Numbered from the stretch's first letter, positions 56,118-64,000 are shown. The stretch: DNA of 64,000 nucleotides from Thermoproteota archaeon (GCA_027491915.1 JAOZGC010000003.1:1-64000), one strand, 5' to 3'. The notes: generated from the sequence alone by a model not told the origin. Made by a program: numbers and translations.

Positions 56118-56702
56118 TTATTCTCCTGTCTCTTTTGAGGCCAATCTCCTCTCTAAGTTCTCTATCTCTCTCATTTCCGCCAGCTTCTTCTCCATAATTC
56201 GATAAGCTGTTGAATGTCGGGCTCCCTTGAGGAGGGCAATCACCGCTTCCTTGGCCGGGATGACCCCGTAGTGCCTTCCTATTATCGACACAGTGTGGCC
56301 ATAGACGGATATGCTGGTCCCCGTCCTCCCCTCTATGTAGGCCCTGGCCCTTCCCCTCTCACCTATCAACCTGCCCCTGATCCTTATGAGGGCGTTCTTC
56401 CTGTCCCCCACGTAGTTCCTCAGGTCTATGACCTCGAGCACGTATTCGTCGTCCAAGAGGTTGAACGCCTTCTCCGGACTGAAGCCCCTCGATATCGCCC
56501 TTATGACGGAGACCAACTTGCTCGGCATGAGGGGATCTCCCGGGGGGGAATCGAACCTTATCGTGACCTCGCCAGTCCGACTGTCCACCGACAACCTGGC
56601 CCCGGTCAGAGACTCCAGCCTCCTCCTGACGGCCCCGCCTTTGCCTATCAAAACCCCTATCCTGGCCCGGGGCATCTTAATCTTGGCCTGGTAGAAGGTC
56701 AT
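56118..56702 (-). CDS. KH-domain ribosome assembly factor Dim2/Pno1
   Basis: RNA-binding protein of 194 residues with two KH domains: ARIGVLIGKGGAVRRRLESLTGARLSVD (about 13-40, GKGG loop) and LIGERGRARAYIEGRTGTSISVYGHTVSIIG. It binds the 3' end of 16S rRNA and helps the endonuclease Nob1 and aIF2alpha. It sits 3 bp downstream of the Rio1 kinase gene. In archaea these two with aIF1A form a conserved cluster. Confidence 0.92.
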   Translation of the reverse strand: MTFYQAKIKMPRARIGVLIGKGGAVRRRLESLTGARLSVDSRTGEVTIRFDSPPGDPLMPSKLVSVIRAISRGFSPEKAFNLLDDEYVLEVIDLRNYVGDRKNALIRIRGRLIGERGRARAYIEGRTGTSISVYGHTVSIIGRHYGVIPAKEAVIALLKGARHSTAYRIMEKKLAEMREIENLERRLASKETGE

Positions 56703-56705
56703 TCC

Positions 56706-57506
56706 TCACCCCTCCATGAGGTCCTCCGCCAACCTCTCCGGATCCGGGGTCGCCAGTCCGTACCTGCGCCTAAAGAACCTCGTGATGACCCTCAGGTCCC
56801 TCTCCAAGAGCTCTCGGGCCATCGGATGTGCCAACAGTACGGATTGTGAGCAATCAATTATCCAAGGTAAGTCTTTCCAATACATTATGTTGTACTCAGA
56901 TAGGTCCCCGTGAACCAGATTCGCGCCACGGACGATCCTTCCGACGTCCTCCAGTATGAGCTCCATCGTGCGCCTGGGATCGGGCAGGTCGGTCACCTGC
57001 CTCAGGAGGGGCGCAGGGAACCCCCCCTCCCCTATGAACTCCATCACCAGCACGTTTCCGGCCAGGCCAAGCGGCTCGGGAACCCGAGCGTCCGCCTCCC
57101 TCATTCTGCCCAGGTTCTGGAATTCTTTCCGCGCCCAGGCCATCACCAACTTCGTCTTCCCGCGGGGCGGCCTGAATCGCGGGTCGCCGATCATGTAGTC
57201 CAGGTACCTGGAGAAGTCGGCCGTATCTATCCTGTACACCTTTATTGCCACCTCCCCCCGGGCTCCCTCGCCGGACATGACCAGGGACTCCTTCCCGGCG
57301 CTCACCACCCAGTTGAAGTCCCTTATCACTCCGGCGTTGAACAGTCTGACCAGGGACCTCACGGTCCTCTGATCGAATATCAGGTGCCTTATCTTGTAGT
57401 AATCTCTGTCCTTTATCTTACCCCTCTCGGCCTCCCTGGCCGCCAATCTGTCCAGGCGCTCCTCTATCTCTTCGAACCTCTCCGACCCGGGCGGGTCAGG
57501 AGACAT
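56706..57506 (-). CDS. rio1: RIO1 family protein kinase/ATPase
   Basis: Small-subunit maturation kinase of 266 residues. It shows the ATP-binding block VVSAGKESLVMSGE, catalytic lysine in GEVAIKVYRID, the catalytic loop LVHGDLSEYNIMY and the metal-binding IIDCSQSV (Asp replaces DFG). The flexible loop and N-terminal helices are as in Rio1. It overlaps the end of the aIF1A gene by 11 bp. Confidence 0.95.
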   Translation of the reverse strand: MSPDPPGSERFEEIEERLDRLAAREAERGKIKDRDYYKIRHLIFDQRTVRSLVRLFNAGVIRDFNWVVSAGKESLVMSGEGARGEVAIKVYRIDTADFSRYLDYMIGDPRFRPPRGKTKLVMAWARKEFQNLGRMREADARVPEPLGLAGNVLVMEFIGEGGFPAPLLRQVTDLPDPRRTMELILEDVGRIVRGANLVHGDLSEYNIMYWKDLPWIIDCSQSVLLAHPMARELLERDLRVITRFFRRRYGLATPDPERLAEDLMEG

Positions 57507-57906
57507 CTCCCATCATCGCCCACTCCTCGTCCAAGTACCCCTTCTTGATGAGCCACTCCACCTGCTGTCTCCTGTACCTCACAACCACGTCGCCGCGGTC
57601 TCTCTGGAACGGCCAGATGGATACCAGTACTATGTCCCCCCTTCTTATCCAGTGTCTCTTCCCCCTGAGCTTCCCCCTGACCCTGACCACCCTGACCTGC
57701 CCGTCGGCGCACTCCACCCGGAATTTCCCCTTGCCCAGCGGATCTAACACTCTGCCGAAGACCTCCAGCTCTGGATCGGCTGGCAGGAGGTCCTCCATCT
57801 CTGCGTCCAGGGAGGATTCAATGCCCTGATCACCCCTCTTCCCCTTGGGCACCTTCTTTCCACCTCCCCTCCTCTTCCTCCTCTTTCCCCCCCTCCTTCT
57901 AACCAA
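57496..57906 (-). CDS. Translation initiation factor aIF-1A
   Basis: OB-fold factor of 136 residues that helps prepare the 30S subunit for initiator tRNA. Basic N-terminal tail (RRRGGKRRKRRGGGKK), then VFGRVLDPLGKGKFRVECADGQVRVVRVRGKLRGKRHWIRRGDIVLV. Acidic C-terminal end as usual (EEWAMM). TTG 57906 is the start. It is upstream of rio1 and downstream of the aIF2beta gene. Confidence 0.95.
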   Translation of the reverse strand: MVRRRGGKRRKRRGGGKKVPKGKRGDQGIESSLDAEMEDLLPADPELEVFGRVLDPLGKGKFRVECADGQVRVVRVRGKLRGKRHWIRRGDIVLVSIWPFQRDRGDVVVRYRRQQVEWLIKKGYLDEEWAMMGDVS

Positions 57907-57933
57907 ACTTTAACACAACTCCCCCCATTCACA

Positions 57934-58356
57934 TTAGATCTTTGGAACCGGGCTCGTCGCGCCGCAGGCCTCGCACTTGAGGGCCCACCCCCTCCTCACC
58001 TTTACTATCCTGGTGTCCGGCCTGCCGCAAACCGGGCAAAGGACGTACCTCTCTATGAACTTCCTCAGCCTGGCCTCGACCAGCTGGGGATCTATCCTCC
58101 TGCTGAGTATGAGCTTCTTACTCTCTTCGGTTATGAAGTAGGGGCTGCCGAGCTCCTTGGACAGGAACCTGGCCAACAGGTGGGGATCCCTGTTCAGGCC
58201 GCTGGCTATCTCCCTGAAATTCGATATGTGCGTCTGCCTCCCTATGATGACTATGATCGGTCTAGGGGGCCGGAACCTCTCGCCGCTGGCGACGACCGGT
58301 GGTGCCTCCTTCCTGGCCGCCGCCAGCATCTCAAGGTACTCCTCCTCGGAAGCCAA
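57934..58356 (-). CDS. Translation initiation factor aIF-2 beta
   Basis: Subunit of aIF2, which delivers initiator tRNA. The 140 residues have the alpha-beta core (RPIIVIIGRQTHISNFREIASGLNRDPHLLARFLSKELG) and a C-terminal zinc ribbon with CPVCGRPDT and CEACGATS. The N-terminal gamma-binding helix is short, as in archaea. It lies 5 bp downstream of the OB-fold gene. Confidence 0.95.
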   Translation of the reverse strand: MASEEEYLEMLAAARKEAPPVVASGERFRPPRPIIVIIGRQTHISNFREIASGLNRDPHLLARFLSKELGSPYFITEESKKLILSRRIDPQLVEARLRKFIERYVLCPVCGRPDTRIVKVRRGWALKCEACGATSPVPKI

Positions 58357-58361
58357 TCAAT

Positions 58362-59009
58362 TTACACCTCCGACCCGCCCGTATCACCCAGCGCGTACCT
58401 CCCCTCCTCATCCACGTATATTAATCCTTCCGAGAGCATCTCGTTTAGCGCCGTCAGCACGTCGTCCGGATCCCCGCCCATCCTGGCCAGGATCTCCTCC
58501 TCCCTCATGGGACCTTCCTCCCTGAGTAGCGATAGGATCCTGTCCTCCACACCCCCGCCCGGCAGGGCGGCCGCCCTCCTGAACCATGATCTCAGTATCT
58601 CCAGTTCCCTGAGCAATATGACGTTTGGATCCTCCACTCGAATGACTATCATCGGCTGGACGTACTTCTCCCCCCTCCACTCTCGGGGCTTCCCCACGAC
58701 GTCCACCACGGTCCCCCTGGGGAGGGGCGACCTGGTGTCCCCGTCCACCAGCAGCTGGACTCCCTCCTCCCAGGCCCTGAGGGATATGGGCCCGGTCCCG
58801 TCGTCCACCGACAGCCTGGCGTGGCCGCCATCCTCGGCCAGGTACCCGTCTATCACGACCCCCATTATCCTGACCTTGGCCACGCTCCTCCCCGACGCCA
58901 GCCTGAAGTACCTGTAACCTCCGGCCGTCAGCTCCTCGAACTCCCCCCCCAATATATCCCCAATCAGGACCTTGACGGCCGGCTGGTACCTCAGCCACCC
59001 GAACGACAC
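58362..59009 (-). CDS. RPA32/Stn1-like OB-fold protein with winged helix
   Basis: Protein of 215 residues with an N-terminal OB fold (VAKVRIMGVVIDGYLAEDGGHARLSVDDGTGPISLRAW, then GTVVDVVGKPREWRGEKYVQPMIVIRVEDPN) and a C-terminal winged helix (VEDRILSLLREEGPMREEEILARMGGDPDDVLTALNEMLSEGLIYVDEEGRYAL). This is the arrangement of RPA32 and Stn1, so it is probably a single-stranded DNA-binding replication protein. It is first in a row with aIF2beta, aIF1A and Rio1. The upstream TATA-like TTTATAATTT lies about 20-30 bp before ATG 59009. Confidence 0.82.
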   Translation of the reverse strand: MSFGWLRYQPAVKVLIGDILGGEFEELTAGGYRYFRLASGRSVAKVRIMGVVIDGYLAEDGGHARLSVDDGTGPISLRAWEEGVQLLVDGDTRSPLPRGTVVDVVGKPREWRGEKYVQPMIVIRVEDPNVILLRELEILRSWFRRAAALPGGGVEDRILSLLREEGPMREEEILARMGGDPDDVLTALNEMLSEGLIYVDEEGRYALGDTGGSEV

Positions 59010-59058
59010 GGCGCCCCACCCCTCGGCAGATTTATAATTTGGTGCGGCCCCAGGGTCC

Positions 59059-59162
59059 GGGCCCGTGGCTCAGCCTGGAAGAGCGCCCGCCTTATATGGC
59101 GGCTCCCGCCACAAAGCCAGAGGAGAAGCGGGAGGTCCCGGGTTCAAACCCCGGCGGGCCCA
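59059..59162 (+). tRNA. tRNA-Ile(TAT) with a 30-nt anticodon-loop intron
   Basis: Acceptor GGGCCCG/CGGGCCC, D-arm GCTC/GAGC, anticodon stem CCCGC/GCGGG with 37 nt between. Removing 30 nt after CTTATA leaves CTTATAA with anticodon UAU, which reads AUA. The intron contains the hairpin TGGCGG-CTC-CCGCCA. T-arm is CCGGG-TTCAAAC-CCCGG. No CCA encoded. Most archaea use a modified CAU anticodon for AUA. Confidence 0.93.
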
Positions 59163-59191
59163 CTCCCCCCCGCGGGAGAGGTGGGAACCTC

Positions 59192-60271
59192 TTGAGGCTC
59201 TGGATAGACGTCGTCAACGCGCCTCACGTCAGACTCTTCGCGAGGATCGTTGGGATTCTGGGGGAGGCCGTCGAGGACCTCTTGACAACAACGAGATCGT
59301 ACGGATATCTGGAGGAGATGGCCGCGGAGATGTTGAGCTTCCCGGGCTCGGCCCCGATTTCGGTGGGTCAGAGGGCCGGAGGCCGGCTGGAGAAGCTCAT
59401 GGCTCACCTGGACAGGGTGAGGACCCTGGCCGAGATCGTTCACAGGTGGCGGCCGACCGTGGCGGCCGCCAAGGCCTCACCCGAGCTCTCCAGGGTGGCC
59501 TTCGGCCTCGGGATCCCGGCGGTGATAATCAACGACAACGACAAAAGCTATCACGTCAGCAAACTCACCTTCCCCCTGGCCTCGGCCGTCGTCGTTCCAG
59601 AGGCCTTCGGCCGGGAGAGGGCGATCGAGTTGGGGGCAGACCCAGATGCCGTCGTCACCTTCCGCGGGGTCTGCGAGGTGGCCCACGTGTTGGACTACTT
59701 GGAGGGAAGGAGGTGGGGCGACCCGCTCGGCGACCTCGGACTGGAGCCAGGCGGCTACGTGGTGGTCAGGCCGGAGCCCAAGATGGTCGCCTACGGGTCG
59801 TGGAAAGGAGAATCTTCCTCCCTCACGCTGATCAGGTCGATCCGTCGCGGGATCGGAGATCTCAAGTTGGTCGTCTTCCCCAGAGATCAAGATGAGGCCA
59901 AGGCCATGTCGGCGGAGGGCGCAATCGTTCCAGGCGGAGCAGTCGACGCCCTTCAGATCTTAGCGAACTCTACCGCCTTCATCGGGGCGGGCGGGACCAT
60001 GACCAGGGAGGCCGCCCTGCTCGGGGTCAGAACCGTGTCCCTATATCCGGGAGAGGACCTCGCCGTAGACAGAGAGCTGGAGGAGGCTGGGCTCATTAGG
60101 AGACTCCGGGACGTCGCCGCGCTCGGGGAGAAAATCGAAGAGGTTCTGGAGTCACCTCCCCCCCGCTCGGAGGCCGACCTCTATCTCAGGAGGGTAGATG
60201 ATCCCGCCAAGGTCATGGCGAACGTTGTCAGGGAGATCTCGCGGCCTTCAATCTCACGGCGATCCTCTTGA
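59192..60271 (+). CDS. DUF354 family protein (GT-B-like)
   Basis: Protein of 359 residues of the DUF354 family, with a predicted GT-B (UDP-GlcNAc 2-epimerase-like) fold. It shows WIDVVNAPHVRLFARIVG near the start, VGQRAGGRLEKLMAHLDR, KASPELSRVAFGLGIPAVIINDNDKS, YVVVRPEPKMVAY and the IGAGGTMTREAALLGVRTVSLYPG block typical of the C-terminal domain. Probably a nucleotide-sugar-dependent enzyme in glycan synthesis. Its substrate is unknown. TTG 59192 follows GAGAGGTGGG. Lipid-linked glycan genes lie downstream. Confidence 0.85.
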   Translation: MRLWIDVVNAPHVRLFARIVGILGEAVEDLLTTTRSYGYLEEMAAEMLSFPGSAPISVGQRAGGRLEKLMAHLDRVRTLAEIVHRWRPTVAAAKASPELSRVAFGLGIPAVIINDNDKSYHVSKLTFPLASAVVVPEAFGRERAIELGADPDAVVTFRGVCEVAHVLDYLEGRRWGDPLGDLGLEPGGYVVVRPEPKMVAYGSWKGESSSLTLIRSIRRGIGDLKLVVFPRDQDEAKAMSAEGAIVPGGAVDALQILANSTAFIGAGGTMTREAALLGVRTVSLYPGEDLAVDRELEEAGLIRRLRDVAALGEKIEEVLESPPPRSEADLYLRRVDDPAKVMANVVREISRPSISRRSS

Positions 60272-60473
60272 CGGCCTCAAACCAGAGAACTAGGAGGCCG
60301 ATTAAAACGACGGTTCCCATAGATAGCTTCAGGACCTCCAGGGTTATCTCCCTCGGCCTGGTAGTCAGCCACGCGGTAAACTCGCCAGCCAGCCAGAATC
60401 CGAGCATCATGAGAAGCCAGCCGACGAGCACGGACGCGAGGGCCAGGGCGCTGCCCCTGTCCAAGCCGGTCAC
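60228..60473 (-). CDS. Small membrane protein, two transmembrane helices
   Basis: Protein of 81 residues with two clear hydrophobic segments (about 8-30, LALASVLVGWLLMMLGFWLAG, and about 49-66, LSMGTVVLIGLLVLWF) and a basic C-terminus. Its start overlaps the end of the phospho-sugar transferase by 4 bp, so it may be a small partner of that enzyme. The family is not recognised. The 3' end overlaps the DUF354 gene by 44 bp. Confidence 0.65.
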   Translation of the reverse strand: MTGLDRGSALALASVLVGWLLMMLGFWLAGEFTAWLTTRPREITLEVLKLSMGTVVLIGLLVLWFEAVKRIAVRLKAARSP

Positions 60474-61468
60474 CTCGCTGGCGTCGGCGTGAGGACCAGC
60501 AGGGAGATCGTCCCGAGAGCGGAGGAGACGACGGTCAGGGCTATTATCTCCGCGACTATCCTCCTCTCGGTCTTCGCCCTGTCAAGGGCTATCACCGGGA
60601 TGAGGGTTATCGGCGCCCTGGGGTCTGGATTGGCCCTGATCCTGTCCCCCTCCTCAAGTACCGTCGCCTTGACCTCTATCTCCGTGCGGCTCTTCAGGCC
60701 CCGGATGCTGACTATGGTCATGTAACCGGAGACTATCATGGGGAGAGCCGATATCAGCAGGAGGGACTCCAGGCCGTCGAAGGTCGAGGCAGATCCCAGG
60801 GCGGCCCCCAGGGCGAAGGATCCCACGTTGCCGGAGAACACCTCTGCCGGGAACCTGTTGTGCCTGTAGTACGCCGCGCACGCCGCCGCCGACACGGCGG
60901 ACAGCGCAGCCGTGGCCTCCATCCCCATCCAGGCGCCGACAGCCGCCATGGTGGCGGAGATCACCGCGGCCGATCCGACGAGCAGTCCGTTTAGGGCGTC
61001 TATCATGTTGGCGGAGTTCACGATCACCGAGATGAACGCCGGTATGAGGGCTATCAGGGCCAGGTGCATCCTCGCCCTCCCTACCAGGGGGAGGAAGGGT
61101 CTAGGGGAGGCTATCCCGGGCGCCAGCAGCGGGAGGGCTATGAGCGCGGCGCCCAGGGCTTTTTGGAGTGCGTTCAGATCTACTAGATCGTCCACCGCCC
61201 CGATAACAGAGGCTACGCCCACGGCGGCCGAGAAGGCCAGCGCCCGCGGGGTCAGGCTCTGGTCGGCCCACCCGAGGATCGATGCGCCGATCATCATGCC
61301 GAGGGCGAGGGCGGCCCCGACCATCTCCGGCACCTCCGGTCTCCCCGACTTGTGCACGTCCACCCCGGTCACCCCGACCCTCCGGAGCCTGTCGGCCAGG
61401 TGCCTCGTGAGCAGTTCGGTTGCCACCGCGGCGGCGGCAGCGGCCGTCAGGACAGCCCAGATCTCCAC
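60470..61468 (-). CDS. UDP-GlcNAc: prenyl-phosphate phospho-sugar transferase (MraY/Alg7/AglH-like)
   Basis: Integral membrane enzyme of 332 residues, about ten transmembrane helices, which moves a sugar-1-phosphate from UDP-sugar to dolichyl phosphate in glycan assembly. Conserved motifs: VHKSGRPEVPEMVGAA (substrate loop), GAVDDLVDL (Asp-Asp metal site), NSANMIDALNGL and the late RFPAEVFSGNVGSFALGA. The motif set fits archaeal AglH and eukaryotic Alg7 more than bacterial MraY. It heads a two-gene unit with the small membrane protein. Confidence 0.88.
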   Translation of the reverse strand: MEIWAVLTAAAAAAVATELLTRHLADRLRRVGVTGVDVHKSGRPEVPEMVGAALALGMMIGASILGWADQSLTPRALAFSAAVGVASVIGAVDDLVDLNALQKALGAALIALPLLAPGIASPRPFLPLVGRARMHLALIALIPAFISVIVNSANMIDALNGLLVGSAAVISATMAAVGAWMGMEATAALSAVSAAACAAYYRHNRFPAEVFSGNVGSFALGAALGSASTFDGLESLLLISALPMIVSGYMTIVSIRGLKSRTEIEVKATVLEEGDRIRANPDPRAPITLIPVIALDRAKTERRIVAEIIALTVVSSALGTISLLVLTPTPAR

Positions 61469-61528
61469 CTTGAGTCCGGTACCGGGTTCGCCGGACAGTT
61501 AAAAAAGGGGATCCACCGAGGGCCACGG

Positions 61529-62452
61529 ATGTCCCCGGAGGCGGTCGCCCCCCTGATAGCCGCGGCGCTATCCGCCCTGGGCATGGGGAGATGGATCTCC
61601 GCCGCGGAGAGGGCCGGATTAATTTCCCTCGACGTCCACAAGAAGAATCGCGTTGAATGCGTTAAGATAGGTGCTCTGCCCGCGGTAGCCGCCTCTTGGA
61701 TGGGCATACTAATCTCCACCAGGATTGACCTCGCGGTGCTGTCCGCCGCCGCGGCGGCCGCGGCCATCGGCCTGATGGACGACGTGGCTTCCCTGAGGAA
61801 CGCCGCCAAGGTGGTGCTGCCAATGATCTTCTTCCTCCCAATGAGATCTCCGTGGAGGGTCGTCCTCGGGGTCCGCGTGCCAGCCTGGCTCTCCTGGATG
61901 TGGGCCCCCCTGATCGGTTCCTACGTGGTCAACGGGGTCAACATATACGCCGGATTCAACGGACTAGAGTCGGGATCCGTTCTGATCATGTCCACCGTGA
62001 TGGCGGCCCACGCCGCCGCGGCGGGCGACCAGGCGGCCGCCGCCGGCTTTCTCTCCCTGGCAGCCGCTTACGCCGCCTTCCTCCCGCTCAATTGGTACCC
62101 GGCCAGGGCCTTCCCGGGGAACGTGTCCACCTTCTTCTCCGGCGCGGCCCTGGCCGCCCTGGCCCTGAAGGAGGGGCTGGAGTGGCCACTGTTGGTGACG
62201 TCCATCCCCCTCCTGGTCGATTTCGTGCTCAAGGTGGGGACGTGGTCCAGGGCCAGGGGCAAGGGGCGGTCGAGGCCCGGCCCCGACGGGAGACTGCTCC
62301 CTCCACCTCACCTGTCGGTCGCCAGCCTGATCCTCAGGGTGAAGCCCATGGGGGAGAGAGATCTGGTCTTGACGATGCTGACCCTCGTCGCCCTATCCGG
62401 GGCCTCGTCCTTCTTCCTCCCTCCTCTTATTCTCGTACATCCTCCAGCTTAG
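61529..62452 (+). CDS. Second phospho-sugar transferase paralogue (MraY/Alg7-like)
   Basis: Paralogue of the preceding enzyme, 307 residues, with several predicted membrane helices. It shows SLDVHKKNRVECVKIG (diverged substrate loop), GLMDDVASL (Asp-Asp site), NGVNIYAGFNGLESG and the late ARAFPGNVSTFFSG. The NGVN and GFNGLE pattern fits the archaeal AglH branch. Divergently arranged, with about 60 bp between the start codons. Probably a distinct sugar specificity. The 3' end overlaps the gcvPB gene by 60 bp. Confidence 0.86.
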   Translation: MSPEAVAPLIAAALSALGMGRWISAAERAGLISLDVHKKNRVECVKIGALPAVAASWMGILISTRIDLAVLSAAAAAAAIGLMDDVASLRNAAKVVLPMIFFLPMRSPWRVVLGVRVPAWLSWMWAPLIGSYVVNGVNIYAGFNGLESGSVLIMSTVMAAHAAAAGDQAAAAGFLSLAAAYAAFLPLNWYPARAFPGNVSTFFSGAALAALALKEGLEWPLLVTSIPLLVDFVLKVGTWSRARGKGRSRPGPDGRLLPPPHLSVASLILRVKPMGERDLVLTMLTLVALSGASSFFLPPLILVHPPA

Positions 62453-63949
62453 GATGGGCCTCTTAGTGGCCAGGGCCTCATCCAACCTACCTATGGCGGT
62501 CCTGCTCGGAGCCGACTTGACGGACTCCGGGTTCTCCGCGGCCTCCTCAAGTATCTCCTCCATGGCCCTGACGTAGTCTTCTATCTCGTCCAGTCCATCC
62601 GACTCGGTCGGCTCCATCATGAAAGCCTCCCTCACGATCGGCGGGAAGTAGATGGTCGGCGGGTGCACGCCGTAGTCCATCAGCCTCTTGGCCACATCCA
62701 GCGCCCTCACCCCCGTCTCCCTCTTCAGAGGTTCCAGACTCAGCACGAACTCGTGCTTGCACGGCTCGCCCCGACCGTATGGGACCTCCACCCCAGGCAA
62801 ACCCTCCAGCCTACTCTTGGCGTAGTTGGCGTTTAGCACGGCCACCCCAGACACAGTTCTCAACCCCTCGGATCCAAGCATCTTCAGATAGGCCCACGCC
62901 TTGACGAGGACGGCGAAGTTCCCGTAGAACGACCTTATCCGTCCGACCGTCTTCGGAACCGAGTAGTCCAGCACGTAGCGATCACCCTCCCTCCTGACCA
63001 CCGGCACGGGGAGGTAGTCCTGGAGTCCCTCCCTCACGCCTACGGCGCCGGCCCCCGGACCGCCGGTGCCGTGAGGGGTTGAGAAGGTCTTGTGGAGGTT
63101 GAGGTGGGCGACGTCGACCCCCATGGAGGACAGCAGCACCCTGCCGAGTATGGCGTTCAGGTTGGCCCCGTCGTAGTACAGGAGCCCTCCGGCCGAGTGG
63201 ACGACCTCGGCCACCTCCAGTATGCCATCCTCGAACAGCCCCAGCGTGTTGGGATTCGTGGTCATGAGTCCAGCCGTCCTCTCCCCCGCGGCAGCCCTGA
63301 GGGCGCCGAGGTCTATCCGGCCCCGACCGTCCGCCGGTATCTTGACGACCTTGAACCCGGCCATCGCGGCGCTCGCGAAGTTGGACCCGTGGGCAGACAC
63401 CGGTATGAGCATCTCGTCTCTCCTCCCCTCTCCCAACTCCTCCAGGTGCCTCCTGATTATCAGGGCCCCGAGGAATTCCCCGTGGGCGCCGGCCGCAGGC
63501 TGGAGCGAGAAGTGCGGGAGACCCGTGATCTCGGCCAGCATCTCCGACAGCTCGAACATGATCTTGAGGGCCCCCTGAACCGTCGACTCGGGTTGATACG
63601 GGTGGATCCGGCTTACCTGGGGTAGAGAGGCTATCTTCTCTGAGATCTTTGGATTGTACTTCATGGTGCACGATCCCAGCCAGTAGGGCCCGCTCTCCAC
63701 CCCATAATTCATTTGGGAGAGCCTGACGAAGTGCCTCGCAACCCTCGGCTCGGTCAGCGAGGGGAGGCCCACCTCGTCCCTCCTCAGGTCCGGGGGGATC
63801 AGCTGCCACGGATCGGACACCCCGAGGTAATCCAAGATCCCCTCCTCTATCCTAAACTTGTAACTCCCCCCTCCTCCCTTCATCTCGAACACCAGCGGCT
63901 CGAGGAAGTCCTCCCCCAAGCGCCACCTGGCCTGCCTGTAATCCCTCAA
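62393..63949 (-). CDS. gcvPB: Glycine dehydrogenase (decarboxylating) subunit 2
   Basis: PLP subunit of the glycine cleavage P-protein in its two-subunit archaeal form, 518 residues. It decarboxylates glycine and passes the aminomethyl group to the H-protein. Visible: GSCTMKYNPKISE near the start, FSLQPAAGAHGEF, VSAHGSNFASAAMAGF and the PLP lysine block NLHKTFSTPHGTGGPGAGAVG. TTG 63949 overlaps the stop codon of gcvPA (TTGA). The C-terminal end overlaps the convergent transferase gene. Confidence 0.96.
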   Translation of the reverse strand: MRDYRQARWRLGEDFLEPLVFEMKGGGGSYKFRIEEGILDYLGVSDPWQLIPPDLRRDEVGLPSLTEPRVARHFVRLSQMNYGVESGPYWLGSCTMKYNPKISEKIASLPQVSRIHPYQPESTVQGALKIMFELSEMLAEITGLPHFSLQPAAGAHGEFLGALIIRRHLEELGEGRRDEMLIPVSAHGSNFASAAMAGFKVVKIPADGRGRIDLGALRAAAGERTAGLMTTNPNTLGLFEDGILEVAEVVHSAGGLLYYDGANLNAILGRVLLSSMGVDVAHLNLHKTFSTPHGTGGPGAGAVGVREGLQDYLPVPVVRREGDRYVLDYSVPKTVGRIRSFYGNFAVLVKAWAYLKMLGSEGLRTVSGVAVLNANYAKSRLEGLPGVEVPYGRGEPCKHEFVLSLEPLKRETGVRALDVAKRLMDYGVHPPTIYFPPIVREAFMMEPTESDGLDEIEDYVRAMEEILEEAAENPESVKSAPSRTAIGRLDEALATKRPILSWRMYENKRREEEGRGPG

Positions 63950-64000
63950 GGTCTCACCCCCTCACCGAGGGCGTCCGCGAACGAGTCCATGTCTTCCTTG
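63946..64000 (-). CDS. gcvPA: Glycine dehydrogenase subunit 1 (C-terminal end only)
   Basis: Last 17 residues (KEDMDSFADALGEGVRP) and stop of a gene running off the window, directly before gcvPB with a 4-bp overlap. The pairing with gcvPB and the acidic helix ending resemble GcvPA C-termini. Identification rests mainly on context. Confidence 0.6.
   Translation of the reverse strand, partial: KEDMDSFADALGEGVRP

Noticed and set aside
1-64000. CRISPR array, insertion sequence or prophage
   Set aside because: I found no regularly spaced repeats, transposase, integrase or phage genes. The only tandem repeat is the 51-bp pair.

Overview
This is GC-rich archaeal chromosome, densely packed with core information-processing genes. 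It shows DNA polymerase D, topoisomerase VI, Orc1/Cdc6, an archaeal RecJ/GAN nuclease, FEN1, aRF1, aIF1A, aIF2beta, archaeal RNA polymerase subunits RpoE and Spt4, Spt5, aCPSF1, a 20S proteasome beta subunit, KEOPS subunits, RtcB and archaeal/eukaryotic-type ribosomal proteins. FtsZ and SepF point to FtsZ-based division. PolD and TopoVI together with FtsZ, abundant tRNA introns at odd positions and a tRNA-Ile with a genuine UAU anticodon suggest a deep-branching hyperthermophilic TACK lineage. Korarchaeota-like is my best guess, held with moderate confidence and not proven by the window alone. Many genes start with GTG or TTG, and many look leaderless, with a TATA box about 27 bp before the start codon. 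I see no CRISPR array, insertion sequence or phage region.

Layout: 1-1.4 kb, ECF vitamin/metal importer (EcfA, EcfT). 1.4-4.4 kb, candidate origin next to orc1/cdc6, then the PolD small subunit. 4.4-7.1 kb, RNase H-like protein, GPN GTPase and sugar phosphomutase. 7.1-13 kb, tRNA-Ser, ThiR-type regulator, ValRS, PfkB kinase, DUF99 and the lipid enzyme GGGP synthase. 13-19.8 kb, tRNAs, KEOPS (Cgi121, Bud32), prefoldin beta, GAN nuclease, S15, dITPase, the interrupted pcm gene and TruD. 20-28 kb, Pth2, a glycosyltransferase, FEN1, aEF1B, a membrane-bound HTH protein, HisRS, a GlmU-like protein and aRF1. 28-34.6 kb, tRNA cluster, PIN-rpoE-spt4-S24e-S27ae, then ftsZ-secE-spt5-L11-L1-L10. 34.6-46.7 kb, Nnr, TyrRS, CysRS, divergent sucC/sucD, L40e, two methyltransferases, RtcB and FKBP. 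47-59 kb, proteasome beta, aCPSF1, SepF, LSm, L37e, a GMC-like flavoprotein, TopoVI, and a translation/ribosome-assembly cluster (Dim2, Rio1, aIF1A, aIF2beta). 59-64 kb, tRNA-Ile(UAU), surface-glycan lipid-carrier enzymes and glycine cleavage P-protein.

The strongest finding concerns RNA splicing. Eight of the 18 tRNA genes carry short insertions (14 to 35 nt) in the anticodon loop, D-arm or T-loop, and several fold into textbook bulge-helix-bulge (BHB) motifs. The protein-coding gene pcm (protein-L-isoaspartate methyltransferase) is split by a 20-nt insertion that forms the same BHB core. Cutting at the canonical positions removes exactly 20 nt, restores the frame and recreates the conserved SAPHMV motif. 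This looks like a pre-mRNA intron processed by the tRNA splicing endonuclease, and RtcB, the ligase for that pathway, is encoded in the window. Other oddities are an aRF1 with NIKD instead of NIKS, a TopoVI-A subunit with DLS instead of DxD, an spt5 gene without a canonical start codon, an in-frame 51-bp tandem duplication at the start of orc1/cdc6, and an uL10 lacking the usual acidic tail with no L12 gene beside it.
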